Both the position numbers and the translations under genes were made by a program. This document shows positions 23,051 through 36,269 of a stretch of DNA of 64,000 nt, one piece after another. The stretch covers positions 111,961,414 through 112,025,413 of the forward strand of contig OZ021721.1 in assembly GCA_963978545.1 (NCBI GenBank), written 5' to 3'. How positions within the stretch are numbered: position 1 is the stretch's first letter; each line of letters begins with the position of its first letter. This DNA comes from Linyphia triangularis (taxonomy: Eukaryota > Arthropoda > Arachnida > Araneae > Linyphiidae). The notes beneath the pieces were generated by a model, which was not told where the DNA came from, did not search any database, and worked only from the letters and a program-made list of their open reading frames with translations.

Positions 23051-23859
23051 AAAATCACGAACTGAGAAAAACGCGTTCGAAACTTGAAAAGAGCTATTGC
23101 TAAATTCTTCATAAAAATATAGTTTTTCAGCAATTGCAGTTATCGCATCTTCTGAAAAAATTGCCAGAATAAGGAGAAGATTTCAAAGACTATAAACACT
23201 CAAAAATAGAAAATTTATCATGCTATTATTTTTTGTGAAAACAAGGGGTATCAACTCTCCTTAACTTCGATTTTCAATCGTCAGAATCCGAGATTTTAGC
23301 TTTCAAATTAGTATATCATTTATCAACTGTTCTTCATTATTCATTATTATTTATCAATGAAACAAAACTGAGCTTTTAAATTAGTATATGATTTATCAGT
23401 TTCGTTTTTTTATCGATGGAAAAGGAGAGATCGTTGCAAAAAATACCTTCCTGAAATATTATATAAAATCCTTTTAGTTAATCAGTAATCGTTGAGGTAA
23501 TTAAAAAGCACTATTTTAGTCCAAAAACCAATATAGTATCAAATTGATATATTAATTTAATACATGAAAAAAATCAAATTCATATCCGTATTTCTCGCAG
23601 TTACACACACCTCAATCCCAAATCAAGAAACAAACGAAGGATATTAAACGCATAATAAATTACTTTACAGCCGGAAAGATTTAGTAGAATACTAAACAAG
23701 ACTGAAACGTTAGTATTTTATGACCAATTTTTTTTTATAACTTTATTCCCTTGCTTACCTACCATTTATATTCTGAGCTTCTTAGAGGTGTGAGAAAAAC
23801 AGACATTTAATACAATATTTCTTCTTTAACGTCAAAAAACATGTTAAACTTTTACTTAT

Positions 23860-24110
23860 ATTCTCTCGTGCCGATGCAATGCAAATGCATGTGCTGTAGT
23901 AACGCACTATAATATTTTCTTAGCTATACTCACCGCCCAAATATATGATTCAGTTTTACTACTCTTTGGACAGCTAATCTTAATTTTAACAATCGTCGGG
24001 TCTCGTTAGCTTTAAGAAAAGCAATCCTCAATCGTACCTATAAATGAAGCTTAAGATTGAGGATATTGGGGAGATAGTTCCGCTTTGAATTGAAGGGCAG
24101 CTCCCTAAAT
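23860..24110. promoter_or_regulatory. Small regulatory-like island with POU octamer
   Basis: A perfect octamer ATGCAAAT at 23879-23886 sits in the palindrome ATGCAAATGCAT. It is followed by an inverted pair ATCCTCAATC (24024-24033) / GATTGAGGAT (24055-24064). The flanks are AT-rich and featureless. Confidence 0.3.
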
Positions 24111-24935
24111 TGTATGAATGTGAATATACCGTTTCATTTTAATGTGTTTTCTTTTATTGCCCATATTTTAGGGAGATTATTTGGCTGTTTTATTATTTGA
24201 AAGAAAATAAAAATTTGGTTGGACGGGATTATGTGTCGAAAGTAAGTCTGGCAAACTAAAAGCGATTCTGTTGCAATTTTGAATGTGAAACTAAAATGTA
24301 TGAAAATTTAAATCTAACGTCCTTTTCCTTTGAATAAATGTTAAATTTAAATTTATAAAATCGTAATGTTGTATTTATAGTACATTAAGACTGCTTGGGA
24401 TATATCAGGTACTGTTTTGTAAACATTTATTATGTATATGCTTTAAAAGAGTTCGATTTTTTTAAACAGTTCTGAAGCGCAATTCATTTTACTTAAAAAG
24501 CTAGTTTTTATTTATTTGTTGATAATTCATCAATATGCAAATACTCAATTATTAAAGACAAACGTTCAACCATCGAAATGCGTATGTTTAACAATTCTGA
24601 AACAAAACGCATGATTTTGCATTTAAAGAACATTTTTATTATAAAAATTAATTTCGGAAATCAAGGAAAAATCTTAATGCAATATTTTAATCCATGTCGA
24701 ATTCCGTCAATGATATTTTGTCCATTTAAGAGTAAATCTTCTCAGGTCAAAGTTTAAACCATGAATTCAACAGGCCATTTTAGTAACACTTTTGTTAAAT
24801 AATTACAATACAACGTCATATTAACGGATGGAGTAAATTTTATATGCATACCTTAAGGAGTACATTTTAAAATCTCACTTATAAGCTTCGATTTGGATTG
24901 TGTGTTTATTTGTGGTGAGCAAATCCTCAAAGAGA
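24110..24935. other. No gene or recognised repeat
   Basis: AT-rich text only. A poly(G) run at about 24940-24954 precedes a short complex patch to 25195, whose 76-residue frame shows no domain. Confidence 0.5.
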
Positions 24936-25687
24936 GTAGGGGGGGGGGGGGGGGATAGTATTCATGCGTGTGAGTATAATTGACCCTCTTGCCTTCTTCC
25001 AACCGAGCTGTAGCTTGCCAGATGGACTCGTTGTCGATGCCAGTCTGTCAATAAAAGGTCACATTTACGGACGTTTATATTGTTCCTCCGTTGGACTAAT
25101 TAACCCACTTGCCGCCATCCAATTTAACTGGAACTTGGCTGATAGGCTCGATGTTGATGACAATGTATTCTATCAAGTTTTGCAAGCAAAATAGAAAAGT
25201 TAGTTAATGGTACAGAATCTTTTTTTTTTTTTTTTTTTTTTTTTTGTAGTGGTTAAACATTATAAAAGCTCAATCTGAGCTCAAAATTGCTTAATAAGTT
25301 GGAATTGCGTAATAAAATTCGGCGATCTATATAAAGTTTTTAAAATAAAAATGTTGCTTTTATGGGTAAATGTTACTAGAAAGGTGCTACTAAAAGATAT
25401 CAGCTAATAATGTTTTTCACTTGGTACCTGATCCCTCAAACCGCACTAAAATAGTAATATTCGCATTTAGGAGTCCACAGCAACGAGCAGTTTATTAGAA
25501 AACCTATTTTAAGACCTTTTTTTTCTGACTCGTTTCTTTTTGTGTGAAAATTTTAGTGATCAAGACCACCACATGAGCGTAAATATTTTTTATGGGTGCC
25601 CTTTGATTTGACGACTTTACCATCGAGGTTAGAAACAACTTTTCTGTTCATGCACCCTAGTAAAAAGCTTAGTTTTTTTTTGTTTTT

Positions 25688-27075
25688 TTTTCACATATAG
25701 AATAATGACAATATTTAAAGAGATCATGCTGGTAAGTTTGTTTCATAGGGATTGGGATTGAACTCTGGGGTTTTATACTTTATTGCTGTTACCATTGAGG
25801 GATAAATGTCGAATATGTGATTTATAACTTTAAAAAAGTAGTGACTGTGTTTCCTCGAACGAGACTGTGTGAGGATTGGGACGCTTAAGTTCTTCATGCC
25901 AAATTTCATTCACATGCAGATTAATAACAATATTTAAAGATTATTCTGGTAAATTTGTGTCATAGGGATTGGGATTAAATATAGGGATTTTATACTTTAA
26001 TATTTTGCATCTATTGCCATTGAGTGAATGGTTTTTTTTATAATAATAAAATAGAAGTGAATGAGTTTTCCCGTATGAAAGTATGTGGGTGTTGGAATCC
26101 TTAGAATCTTCATGTTAAGTTTTAACTCATATGTAGAATAATACCAGTATTTAAATACATCATTCTAGTAATTTCGTTTTGTAGGGATTGGGCATTTTAC
26201 GATTTTATACTTTCTATGCTACTATATTTATACTACTATTGGGATTTTATAATTTTTAGTACTATCGCAATTGATTAATTATTTTTTATAACATTAAAAT
26301 AGAAGTGAATTAGTTTTCTCGGATGCAGCTATCTGAAGGTTGGGATTCTTAGAATCTTCATATCAAATTCTCATTCACAAGAAGGGGATCGTTCAAATAT
26401 TACGTAAGCATGCTTTTGGTAATTTTTGACCCCCCCCCTCTCCCCCTTGTCAGCAAAAATAAGCAAATTGCAAACCCCCCTCTATAATTACGTAAGCATA
26501 CTTTAACCCCCCGCCCCCCTGCTCCTGATCTTTTTTTTTTTTTTGTAACGTTAATAATCTAAAAAAAAGTTAGGATTGAATGCAAATAATGAACTTTAAC
26601 TCGCCTTAAAAGGAAAAAAAAAAAAAAAAAAAATTTTAAATCTTAAGTTTATCACAATTTTAATGGCACATAAATGTAATTTTCATAATCAATTAAGTCT
26701 AAAGTGAAATTTTTTGTAAGTTTCAATTTTTTTTTAGAAATAAAGGGATTATTAAATGCTTAAGTAAGCATCACTCATACCCCCCCCCCCTTGTCAGCAA
26801 AATTAAGCAAATCGCTAACCCCTCCCCCCCCCTCCTAGGTTCTTACGTAATATTTGAACAGCCCCAAGAAGAATGACAATATTTTAGAGATCATGCTATT
26901 AGGTTTGTTTCGTAGGAATTATGATTGGGTATTATGGTCTTGTACTTTACTGCTAGTGCCACTGAGTGATAAAAGTTGAATGATTGTTTTTATAACACGA
27001 AATTAGAAATGAGTGAATTTTCTTGGATGAAATAATGTGGGTGGAGGGATTATAAGGGCCTTCATATCAAATTAA
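25688..27075. repeat. Degenerate ~220-bp tandem array, four units, interrupted by a MITE
   Basis: The units start with TCACATATAGAATAATGACA-like text at about 25690, 25910, 26130 and 26372. Each contains CATAGGGATTGGGATT, a TTTTATACTTTA block and TGAGTTTTC(T/C)(T/C)GGATGA. The fourth unit is split by the element at 26384-26865. Confidence 0.8.
26384..26865. mobile_element. GGGG-ended MITE (TTCAAATATTACGTAAG family)
   Basis: The termini are GGGGATCGTTCAAATATTAC and the near complement ending TTACGTAATATTTGAACAGCCCC. C-runs and G-run complements surround shared GTCAGCAAAA(T)TAAGCAAAT blocks. AAGAA flanks both sides (26379-26383, 26866-26870). Removing the element and one AAGAA restores the tandem unit, so this is a real insertion. 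Confidence 0.8.
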
Positions 27076-27238
27076 TTAATCGTAATCATTCTAAATTTTA
27101 GAGAACAAAAACAATGTTGTTAAATAAAACTTAATCATTGCAAATTCAGATTATCTCTCATAAAAACACTTTTTAATTTTTAGCCTACTTAAGTTTCAAC
27201 TAAAAATTATTACTTTTCATAATATAAATTTTTTACTT

Positions 27239-27563
27239 AAGCCTCTTTCACACGAGGTGACTAGTTGATTCAACTAGTTTATCTGGCGGGTGATTAGGAG
27301 TGTAATCATATAGGAAATGATAGGGAATCGCCTGAACTCTTTCACACGCAGTCAACTCGTCCGGCCAGGCGGTTTCTTTGCAGGCACAAGTGCCACTAAC
27401 GTTCTCATCCTAACTAGTTGACTCAACATCGTACTGACCTCACGTTGGGAAAAGAAGTTGATTCCAGAAAGTTGTCTCGTGTGAAAGTACCAAGACAACT
27501 TGTTGAGAGTTTACCAAGCAACTTAGTTGAATCAACTAAATCGCTTCCTATGAAAGAGGCCTT
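27239..27563. mobile_element. MITE with AAGCCTCTTTCA termini and repeated ACTAGTTGA sites
   Basis: The ends AAGCCTCTTTCACACG and TATGAAAGAGGCCTT are inverted. Subterminally, CTAGTTGATTCAACTAG (27261-27277) mirrors TTAGTTGAATCAACTAA near the right end, and ACTAGTTGA-like motifs recur inside. These are possible transposase-binding sites. The 66-residue frame over it is not a gene. Superfamily uncertain (PIF/Harbinger, P or hAT). Confidence 0.65.
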
Positions 27564-27619
27564 ATACTCTGGAATAATTTTAATTGATATATTGAATATG
27601 AATTGTGATATGTTGTAGC

Positions 27620-28200
27620 TTGGGGAAATTATATTACAATATCTGTAGATATTATTGATTATGGATTGACGAACCTTTCATAAACTTAGGTGGAATGAAA
27701 AAAATGTCATAGGAACTGTGAATTACATTAAAATTCAATAGGACGAAGGAGGGTAGGGCATGGCATTTAATTTTGTTTTGTGCAAATCTTTGAGCTTTTT
27801 TATGTAGACATTTATGATGGAATTATCTTTTGAAGTGGTTTACTTTAGCTTAACTAGCAAATCACCATCGAAAATTTGTATGGTATATATTTTCAATGCC
27901 TTTTTAATTTCAATATTTAAGATTTCCATACAGTCTTATAGTTGTGAAAATGGTACTGTATCTTTTTTCAATAGTTAATAACGTGTACATAAAGAGGCTG
28001 CCTTTAAAATGGGACAAATCCATTTTGGAAAGACCGGTCAAACTTAGCTATCCAATGCAACACACACATAATCTAATCTGGTAATATTTGTTTGAAAATA
28101 CTGTTAACTTGGACACGTACAAAAAATATTACCAACTTAAACATGCGTAGCAAATAAGGATAATTTTATTTATTTGTTATAGGTAAAATTATCATTATTT
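27620..28200. other. No gene or recognised repeat
   Basis: AT-rich sequence without a supported coding frame. Nothing matches elsewhere in the window. Confidence 0.45.
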
Positions 28201-28500
28201 GGGAGAGTGCTTTAGCTCAAGAGCTAAACTGATACGGAGAGGGTCCGAAGGCTATACCTTCACAACTTAGATCAAGATCTAAGTGAAGGAAAAAACACCT
28301 TCCCGGAGGTCTTATAAAAGGATACTCTCACCAAGCAGCCGGATAGCCGACACAAGACTAATACTAACACTGCCCTGTCTATTGCGTTGTCTACTCACTT
28401 TTAAAAGAGAGACTGAAGAGCGCCATTGAGGTTTTATCTCCGATACCTCTTGCATACTAGATGAGCATTCTGCCTTTGGACGTAAATCTGGCGGCTATAG
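28201..28500 (+). repeat. tRNA-like SINE or complex element with two small palindromes
   Basis: It opens GGGAGAGTGCTTTAGCTCAAGAGC, with TAGCTCAAGAGC resembling a pol III A box, then GGGTCCGAAGGC resembling a B box. Two exact palindromes follow a common pattern with AA at the centre (28211-28228 and 28266-28283). A TATAAAAG lies at 28313-28320. It may be an unlisted SINE family or a promoter-bearing unit. I cannot decide. Confidence 0.4.
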
Positions 28501-28542
28501 TTTTGATGTGCACATTTTTTCTTAAGTTTGGAATTTGATAAA

Positions 28543-29095
28543 CATTTTAACAATAAAAAGATAAAATTTCTATAATAAATGCCTCTTTATTCTGTTGATT
28601 GCATTGTACGTTCAACTACCAATTTTTGTGCACAAGAACAGCTAATCAGGCCGTAAACTAACGTGAATTCCAAATCACAATGAACTTAACAAGGATTTGA
28701 AACCGACTCCTTTTGACATGTGAAGCTAAAACTCTAATTACTCAAACAAATGACAGAATACCATGGAAACGAGATAATTGCCTACTGTAGAGAAATTTTC
28801 CGAATCCGACCATTTTAACAATAAAAAGATAAAATTTCTATAATAAATGCCTCTTTATTCTGTTGATTGCTTGTACGTTCAACTACCAATTTTTGTGCAC
28901 AAGAACAACTAATCAGGCCGTAAATTAACGTGAATTCCAAATCACAATGAACCAAAACAAGGATTTGAAACCGACACCTTTTGACATGTGAAGCTAAAAC
29001 TCTAACTACTCAAACAAAGGACAGGGTGGGCCTCTCTAATCGGAAATACCATGGAAACGAGATAATTGCCTACAGTAGAGAAATTTTCCGAATCA
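28543..29095. repeat. Tandem duplication, ~268 bp, containing a tRNA-like remnant
   Basis: CATTTTAACAATAAAAAGAT starts at 28543 and again at 28811. The two units match closely through GAGAAATTTTCCGAATC. Unit 2 has a ~19-bp insertion near 29025-29041. On the minus strand each unit includes GGTTTCAAATCC, a decayed B box, so each probably carries an old SINE. Confidence 0.8.
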
Positions 29096-29109
29096 CGTTT
29101 ATTAGTTAT

Positions 29110-29360
29110 TAGTCCTCCTGCACCGGAACATTATTAGATTAATATTTGTCTGAATGAAGGAATGTCATCTGGCTTCCAAGGGAAATTTCCCTTGCATTTG
29201 CTTCTCAAATGGGAGAAAGTCGTTAATTTTATGCTAATGGATCTGGTTTGTATGGACGCAAACTTCGCGTATATTGTTTGGCTATCTGGTTGATTTGTGG
29301 GTGCGACGATCTCTGCCTTTTCCTACTTTCAGCAACAGTTCCAAATCGGTTGACCTGTAT
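29110..29360. promoter_or_regulatory. Candidate enhancer island with kB-like palindrome and octamer variant
   Basis: AAGGGAAATTTCCCTT (29178-29193) is a perfect 16-bp palindrome resembling Rel/Dorsal sites. Its six central A/T bases are one or two more than the usual consensus. ATGCTAAT (29231-29238) is a POU octamer variant. The surrounding text is complex and non-repetitive. Confidence 0.35.
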
Positions 29361-29399
29361 TTCCCCCCTCTCTAACTAAATAGAGCCAAACTATAATGT

Positions 29400-31030
29400 G
29401 GTAGTACGACTGCAGTATATATATTGTAATATTATTTGTAAATATTACCATCTAAGGAAAGTTACTGAACATTCCCACTTTATATGATCACATTATCCAT
29501 CGGCACTCATTGTCTGAAATATGAGTGGCATGTAAATTTACTTCCTTGTAACATAATTTCATCTTTTGAAACTAGTTACTTTTGGGGAAATTATAACTTT
29601 AAGAGAACACTTCTCAACTCAAAGTAATAACTCCATTGCAATTACACTTAGTTATAATTCACTAACTCAACCCCACTGTAGATTAGCCTGAATTAAAGAA
29701 TCACATGTTTTCCTCTAAACCACAGTAGTACTATTTATCTCAGCCCCACCACGAAGTTAACTTGAAACAGCTTCTCCTAGAAGGAAGCATTTCCTAAAAG
29801 AAAAGTTTCAAAATAAAATAAAGAGCTTGAAAGTGGTCGAACACCAACCACGTTGTGTGCTTTTAAAGAAGAAAATAAACCATGTAAGTGTTCATTATAG
29901 CTGTGAGATAGGACTTCTATGTTTTTCAACCGCTTAGGTCAAAGAGGGATATTCTTATCTAGCAAACATATTGGTCTAATACGCTTCTTTTTTATTTCAT
30001 ATCTTAGCTTTAAAGCATAATGGATGGACATTAATGCTGACAAGTTGAAGTAGTTTCCAGATATGGTTTCAAAACACATTTGGAAATGAATATTAGTGTA
30101 TTTTTATTTAATGAGAAACATTTGGTGTGAAAAGAATGAAATTAGATTTAAATTCAAGGTCTACTTGATATTAGTTTTGGTAAATTAAGGATATATAAAG
30201 ATATGAGGTGGTGATTTTGAATAGATATTTTTGGTTAAAGATTAATACATATTCTAAGGTTAATTTTTGCGTGGAATATTACTTCAATGTATTTGAATAT
30301 AAATATATCGCTTTAGTCACAGACTTGAAAGGGAATTATTGTCATCTAGCATGTTAAAGATACATATATCACGACCACAGAACATTTACCTAAAATGAAC
30401 CATATGAGATAATTTAAAAACCATGCCTACATACACACACGCACAAAAAAAATAGATTATGATATAAATTACTTTTTCTAATTTTATATATCAGTATTAA
30501 ACATATCGATATAATTTTGCAGTTTTAAGCATATGGATGTCAGATGAGTTATGAATATTGCATGAGTTATTTAATGAAAATGAATACGATTAATAAAGTT
30601 TAACTTTATAATTCTATTTGAAGAGACCAGAGAAAAAGTAACTTTAGTCCACTTTTTTATGAAATTGAACTGTTACTCTCCTCTTAGCGCCTAAACTTTT
30701 TCAGTATGCTACAAATTTCTGTGCAAAAAAATATCCACACAAAATAAATCAAGAAAAGTGTTAACACTCCCCTTCTATGAATCTATAACACAATCATATT
30801 TGAATTTCGTGATTTTAAAATCGCTGTTTACCTTTTTTTCTTTTTTCTACTTTTCCTAAGATCTTTCCACATACCCTCATGGTAAAAATTTAAGAATAAT
30901 CAGGGGGGGGGGGGGTTGTGCTTTTTTTTTGTATATTCTATCACTTATTCATGACATATTTTACCAAACTGTTGCATTAGTTAAACTATTAAATAATATG
31001 AACATCACTCAAATACGTACGCCAGACCAC
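29400..31030. other. AT-rich, no gene; poly(G) near 30903-30915
   Basis: No frame or splice-supported exon. The text around 30970-31030 resembles 1760-1815 (GAATAT/GAACATC ... GGACCACT / AGACCACT), an unclassified dispersed fragment. Confidence 0.4.
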
Positions 31031-31039
31031 TTTGTTCCA

Positions 31040-31640
31040 AATGTTATCTACCGTGTGCTGTACGCTTCGGTGTGACGCCCTGTGAAAAGATTTAATTTGT
31101 GGAAAAAGTAAATCAACTTTGCATAATATAAAAACCTGTTTATAGTTATTACGAGCAATTTAACCCTCCGAGCTCGTAAAAAACCCCTTGTTAAATATGA
31201 GTATACAGGCAAAGCGGCATGAGAGATCATATATCCTAATATTAGTCAACTGTGTGATTTCTAATATGGATACATAAGTACAACTGCACTAATGGTACTA
31301 TATTATTTTATATACACACCCACAGTTCTCTATACAATTCATATTACGTTTGTTACGTTTCTATGAACTTCATGTTACGTTGTACACTCCGGGGTAACGC
31401 CTTGTGGAAAGATTTAATTTGCTGAAAAAGTCACTCAAATTTACATCATTTAAAAACCTCTCTAAAGGTGGGATCAGCAATTTATCTCTCAGAGCTGATG
31501 ACAGAAGGAGGTCAACTCTTTGAGTTGTGTGATTTCTAATATGGATACATATATACAACTGAACTAATGGTACTACATTATTTTATATATACACCCATGG
31601 TTCACTATGCATTTCATGTTGCGCTTGTGTTGTCTAATTT
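31040..31640. repeat. Tandem pair, ~319-bp period
   Basis: CGGTGTGACGCCCTGTGAAA near 31069 recurs as CGGGGTAACGCCTTGTGGAA near 31389. Both are followed by GATTTAATTTG, a divergent middle, and GTGTGATTTCTAATATGGAT. Two short minus-strand frames (31048-31230, 31370-31558) are homologous translations of the two units (KLNLxTxR near the C-ends). They may be relics of a repeat-borne protein, but no domain is recognised. Confidence 0.65.
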
Positions 31641-31799
31641 ATCGATGTAATAAATAAATATGCTTTTAATATGAATTTCATTAGCTTCACTGAAAAGTTG
31701 CTTGCAAAAAATTGATAATCCTTAAATTTTAGCGCTGACTGGAATTCTTAAATATGTTTTAAAAAGTACCTTTGGACAATAACAAAATACATCTAACTA

Positions 31800-32160
31800 C
31801 TTTGAGAAAAATCGTGAGGTGTGCTTGAAAGCCGTTTTATCTTCCAATGAGTTCTTTTCCTATAGTTCATTTTGGAGTGGAATTGCTTTGGTTTTCTGAG
31901 ACAGCCATTGAATGAGATGCCAAGAGGTCATTCAAACAAGTCAAAGCGAAGAACTCATTTGTTGGCCACCTTCCGTTTGTGTGGTGGCTGATTAAGCTTT
32001 TTGTCTACAAGCCACCTGTTCGACTGTTTGAAAGTTGTATTAGCCAAACTCATTTTTAACTTTTTACGCACGTCAATAAGATGAATTAGGTAACCCAAGA
32101 GTCCCTTCGCGACTACAAATGGTTATTTTTACGTGGATTCCTGTCCAATTCTTGCAGGAA
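31800..32160. promoter_or_regulatory. Candidate non-coding regulatory island
   Basis: Complex sequence with TTGTGTGGTGGCTGATTAAG (Runx-like TGTGGT and a homeodomain ATTA core) near 31976-31995, and GGCCACC opposite GGTGGC. It is flanked by AT-rich text. No coding frame. Confidence 0.3.
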
Positions 32161-32699
32161 GAAATGTTGGATAGTAAATAGTGTTTTTTAGACATTGGAA
32201 AAAAAACAGTGTTTATTTTGTGTTGAAGTATTTGGGTTAAATGTTTTTTATAATGTTTAATTTTTTAAATGCAAAATGTACGCAAAAGAAGTGCGCCGAA
32301 TTGAGTGAACAACATTTTGGAACCATTTTTATAAGAAATGTCTTGTTAATATTATTTAGATAGATTTTTAGTACATTTTTTAGCGTTAAGAATACTTCCC
32401 CAATCTTTAACGCTTAAAATATACTTCAATCAATCTAAAAATTTCAAAAATAATAGTTACCAATTAAAAATGACAGAGTTGTATTGTAGGCACAATTTTT
32501 TGTATATGATAAATAAGAATTAATGCATTTATTTTATTTAAATAAATTTCATATCAAAAGGTAAAATTTTTTCGAATAATAATTTTCATAACTTTTTAAG
32601 CATTTATATCTCAAAAACAATTCTTTCTATTTGCACATTTTTATTTTATCACTCAATCTATAATACATGGTTTCTATTTGTGCACACAATAATTATTTC

Positions 32700-33480
32700 A
32701 CTATATTTTTTTCCTATAAAGGGCAAACCTTACGAAAACTTTCTTAATAAAAGAAGGAAAAGTTTATACATTGAATTTCCTCTGTCTCTGCAATGGGGGG
32801 GGTTCTTACACAACATCATTTAAGCAAGCCAGGAAATACTTTCCATCTGAATACTTATACTTATAATTTTGAATAGAAACATCTTGCACATATTGTACAA
32901 GGCATGGTTATACCCTTTCTATCTTTGAAATTCTCTGAGACATTTGTCCCGAGACGTTTTTATTCGTACTCATTGTTCATCACCTTTTTTTATGCAAACA
33001 AATTTTTTGAATAAAAGTACATGTTTTGATAATGTTTGTAAATTGAATTTCCTATGTTTCAACAATTCCACAACACCATTTAAGCAGGCCAGGAAACTTG
33101 CAAATACTTATTATTTAGAGCAGGAACATCTTGCATATATTCTACAAAGCCTGATCAAATGATCATACTCTTTGTATCTCTTAATAAGTACTCTGATATA
33201 TTTGCTCTGGGATATTTTTATTTGTAGCCACTTCACGATTTTTTCTCCTGCAAACAAACTTTTTCAATAAAAGCACGTATGTTTTGGTAATGTTTGTAGA
33301 TTGAATTTCCTATGCCTCAACAATGGTTTGTTCTACAATAAATCAACTAAGCAGGCCAAGAAACTCTTAAATTATACACACTTATTATTTTGAATAGGAA
33401 TATCGTTTACAAATTGTACAAAGCATAGTTTATACCATTTCAATTCCTAAAATACTCTTAGATATTTGCCATATAAAACA
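32700..33480. repeat. Degenerate tandem repeat, ~260-270 bp, three units
   Basis: ATTGAATTTCCT(A/C)TG...CTC recurs at about 32772, 33043 and 33301. AAGCA(A/G)GCCA(A/G)GAAA and ATTGTACAA(A/G)GCAT blocks come in the same order, with increasing divergence. Confidence 0.7.
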
Positions 33481-33539
33481 ACAATATAAACTCGAATTTG
33501 AAACTTACTTTAACTTTCTTTTAAAACTTTTTGCTAACG

Positions 33540-34060
33540 AACTTACCGCCAAAGTCGCGAAAAACCTTCAACTTAATTATCTAACAGATAGCCTGATACG
33601 AAATAGGGAAGCTAGCAAATTGATACGGAAAAGTGTGGTGGGCCTTCCTATTTACTACTAAGTGGTAAGACTTGTCATTCTACAAATCAACAGGCTTCAG
33701 TCCATGTAGACGAACAATTAGGGGTCGACAACTCCCAAGTTATCTTTGGACTCAGTATCTTGACAGAAGGCAAGTCTAAATGGAAAAGCAAATGGCTTGA
33801 TGGAAGGCCGCTTCGCACTTGAGGTTTCTTTCAATCGTTTTTTATTGTATTTTGTGTTGGGTTTCTAGTTGAGGCGTCGTTAGAAATCAAATTGGGGTGG
33901 CTAAATGCGTTTCAAAGTGGGAGATCTTCCTAATCAGACGACATTTTTTTTACAGGAGACCACTTTGGAAGAAGTAACAAGTAGTCATGACGTGTTTGCT
34001 GATTGGAGTAGGGAGATATTCTAGAACACATTAGGAAATTGGTGCTGTTTCTATGGAGGC
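33540..34060. promoter_or_regulatory. Candidate non-coding regulatory island
   Basis: Non-repetitive, GC-richer text with AAAGTGTGGTGGGCC (Runx-like) near 33630 and several short inverted motifs. No plausible exon. Confidence 0.3.
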
Positions 34061-35880
34061 TGAAATAGAAATAACTTGTGTAGTCTATATTAAGGAAAAT
34101 GTATATTAAGTAAACAAAAATTATTTTATTCTACTATTTTTAATTTTTTTTTTTTTTTAAATGTTGCTTAGTTACTCAGAAAGTAAGGCAAACTTTATTC
34201 TTCAAAATCTCAATCATAAAACAATAAATATTTTTAACCTGCTTTTTAATGTTGGCTTTAAAATAATGTTTTATGTATTTTGAAAAATTTCTAGCTTAAA
34301 ATTAAGATTTGCAGAAAAAATTATGAAGTTCTTGTAATCTGTAAAATTTTCACGCAAAAAAATTACAAAAATTTTCACTCAAAATAAGTACAAACTAAAT
34401 CATAAAACTTTCAATATAGTTTAAAATATTCAATTTTAGCATTCAAGTATTTTTTCACATATTTAGAAGTATTTCTAGTTTTCTGGCTAAATGTTACAGA
34501 AAAAAAATTGTAAAATGAAATTTTAATTTCTTAAAAAAAAAATAAGGAAATTTATACTATCAACTTTTTATTCAAAAATTTTTAAATGTTTTTTCTAAAT
34601 GCCAACAGATATATATTCTATTATTTATGGAATCGGAAGTTTAATAAGTTAGAATCATTTCAGTGGAAAAATAAATTCCACATGTATGAAAAGATTGACC
34701 ATTAAACAATATAAAAATTTTTAAATACCCATACCTTGTTTTGCCTAATAGATGTTTAAGTGTAATATTTAAAAATTTGGTTAAAGTGGGTAGCAAAATT
34801 GAGAAATTGAGTAAAGTGGTAAAAAAAAAATAATAATAATAATAATAATTGGAGTTAGTGTAATAGAAAAGCTGGAATCTGTTTTACAGCCTTTTTATAC
34901 ATTTATAATTATTAAGATTTATATATAAATTATACACTTATGTTTATACGTTTATAATTACATTTATATTATAATTTAAGCAAGCTTAAAAACTTGTTTG
35001 AAAATAAAAAATGTCTGAAACTTTATTTTAAGGCAGAAAAAAGAAAAATGATAGAGTGCCTTTTTTTCCCTTTATTTTTTCTATTTTTAGTTTTGTTTCA
35101 AACTTTCCTTATAATAATCTGAAGTTTAACTCAAATTTTCTTCATCGAAATATTTTTAAAACCATATTGTTAGATGTTGTTTCCAAATTAAGCTTAAGAA
35201 ACTTTCATAGAAATATATTTATAAGCGTACACTAATGTATATAAAAGTAATACCAATGATACCTAGCGAAAACTAAAATGGTAAATTGAAACCCAATTAG
35301 ATTTAAATTATTTATGATTTTAAGCACTTTCTCATTAATATTTGTATCTGAAGACGGTTGTTATCTGGGCAAATAAACTAAAAATCTGACATGCCCGTTT
35401 GTATGATACAAGACCTGTTATATAATATAAAATACCTGTTTGTGTATAATATGGGATATAATTAGGTTTATACTACTTTTCAAGTTCATTCATTTCCAAC
35501 TCACGATATAATTTGAACTAAAGTTATTCAATGACTCAGTTGGTAAATTATTAATAAGTTGTTATCGAAATAGTTAATATAGAACTTCAACCGTCCATAT
35601 ATTACAATGTTTCAGTGTATATTTCTCTTGTAGATCTTGTGATATGAAAAAAAAAATTGCGAAGAAATAGAAAACAGTTATAGAACTTAGAACTAATTAG
35701 TTAAATTGGTAGAAATTATTTATAAAAATCTGATTGAGCATCAAATAAATAAAATATTATTGCTTGCCCGAATCATAAATGTGAATACAATTGAGAGAAA
35801 AAGTAGGCAAAGATATAGAGAGGAGATGAGAAGTAGTATGGCAAAACCTTTAATTTTTTGTAATATAGAACTGATAATTG
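34060..35880. other. AT-rich, no gene
   Basis: Long A/T-rich text with short poly(T)/poly(A) and (TAA) runs (34830-34850). No structure beyond that. Confidence 0.5.
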
Positions 35881-35887
35881 TTCGAAC

Positions 35888-36113
<226 letters not shown>

Positions 36114-36269
36114 GAGCAATTGGAAATTTAAACTAATTCCAATCTATGGGAATTCCAAAACAATTTAATAGTATCCATATTAGTTTTGTCATACAAAAAG
36201 ATTACTTACTAAAAGTAATGTCAGTTAATAGTAATCTTCCATTTTTCCAAATACACTGCCGTTATTATG

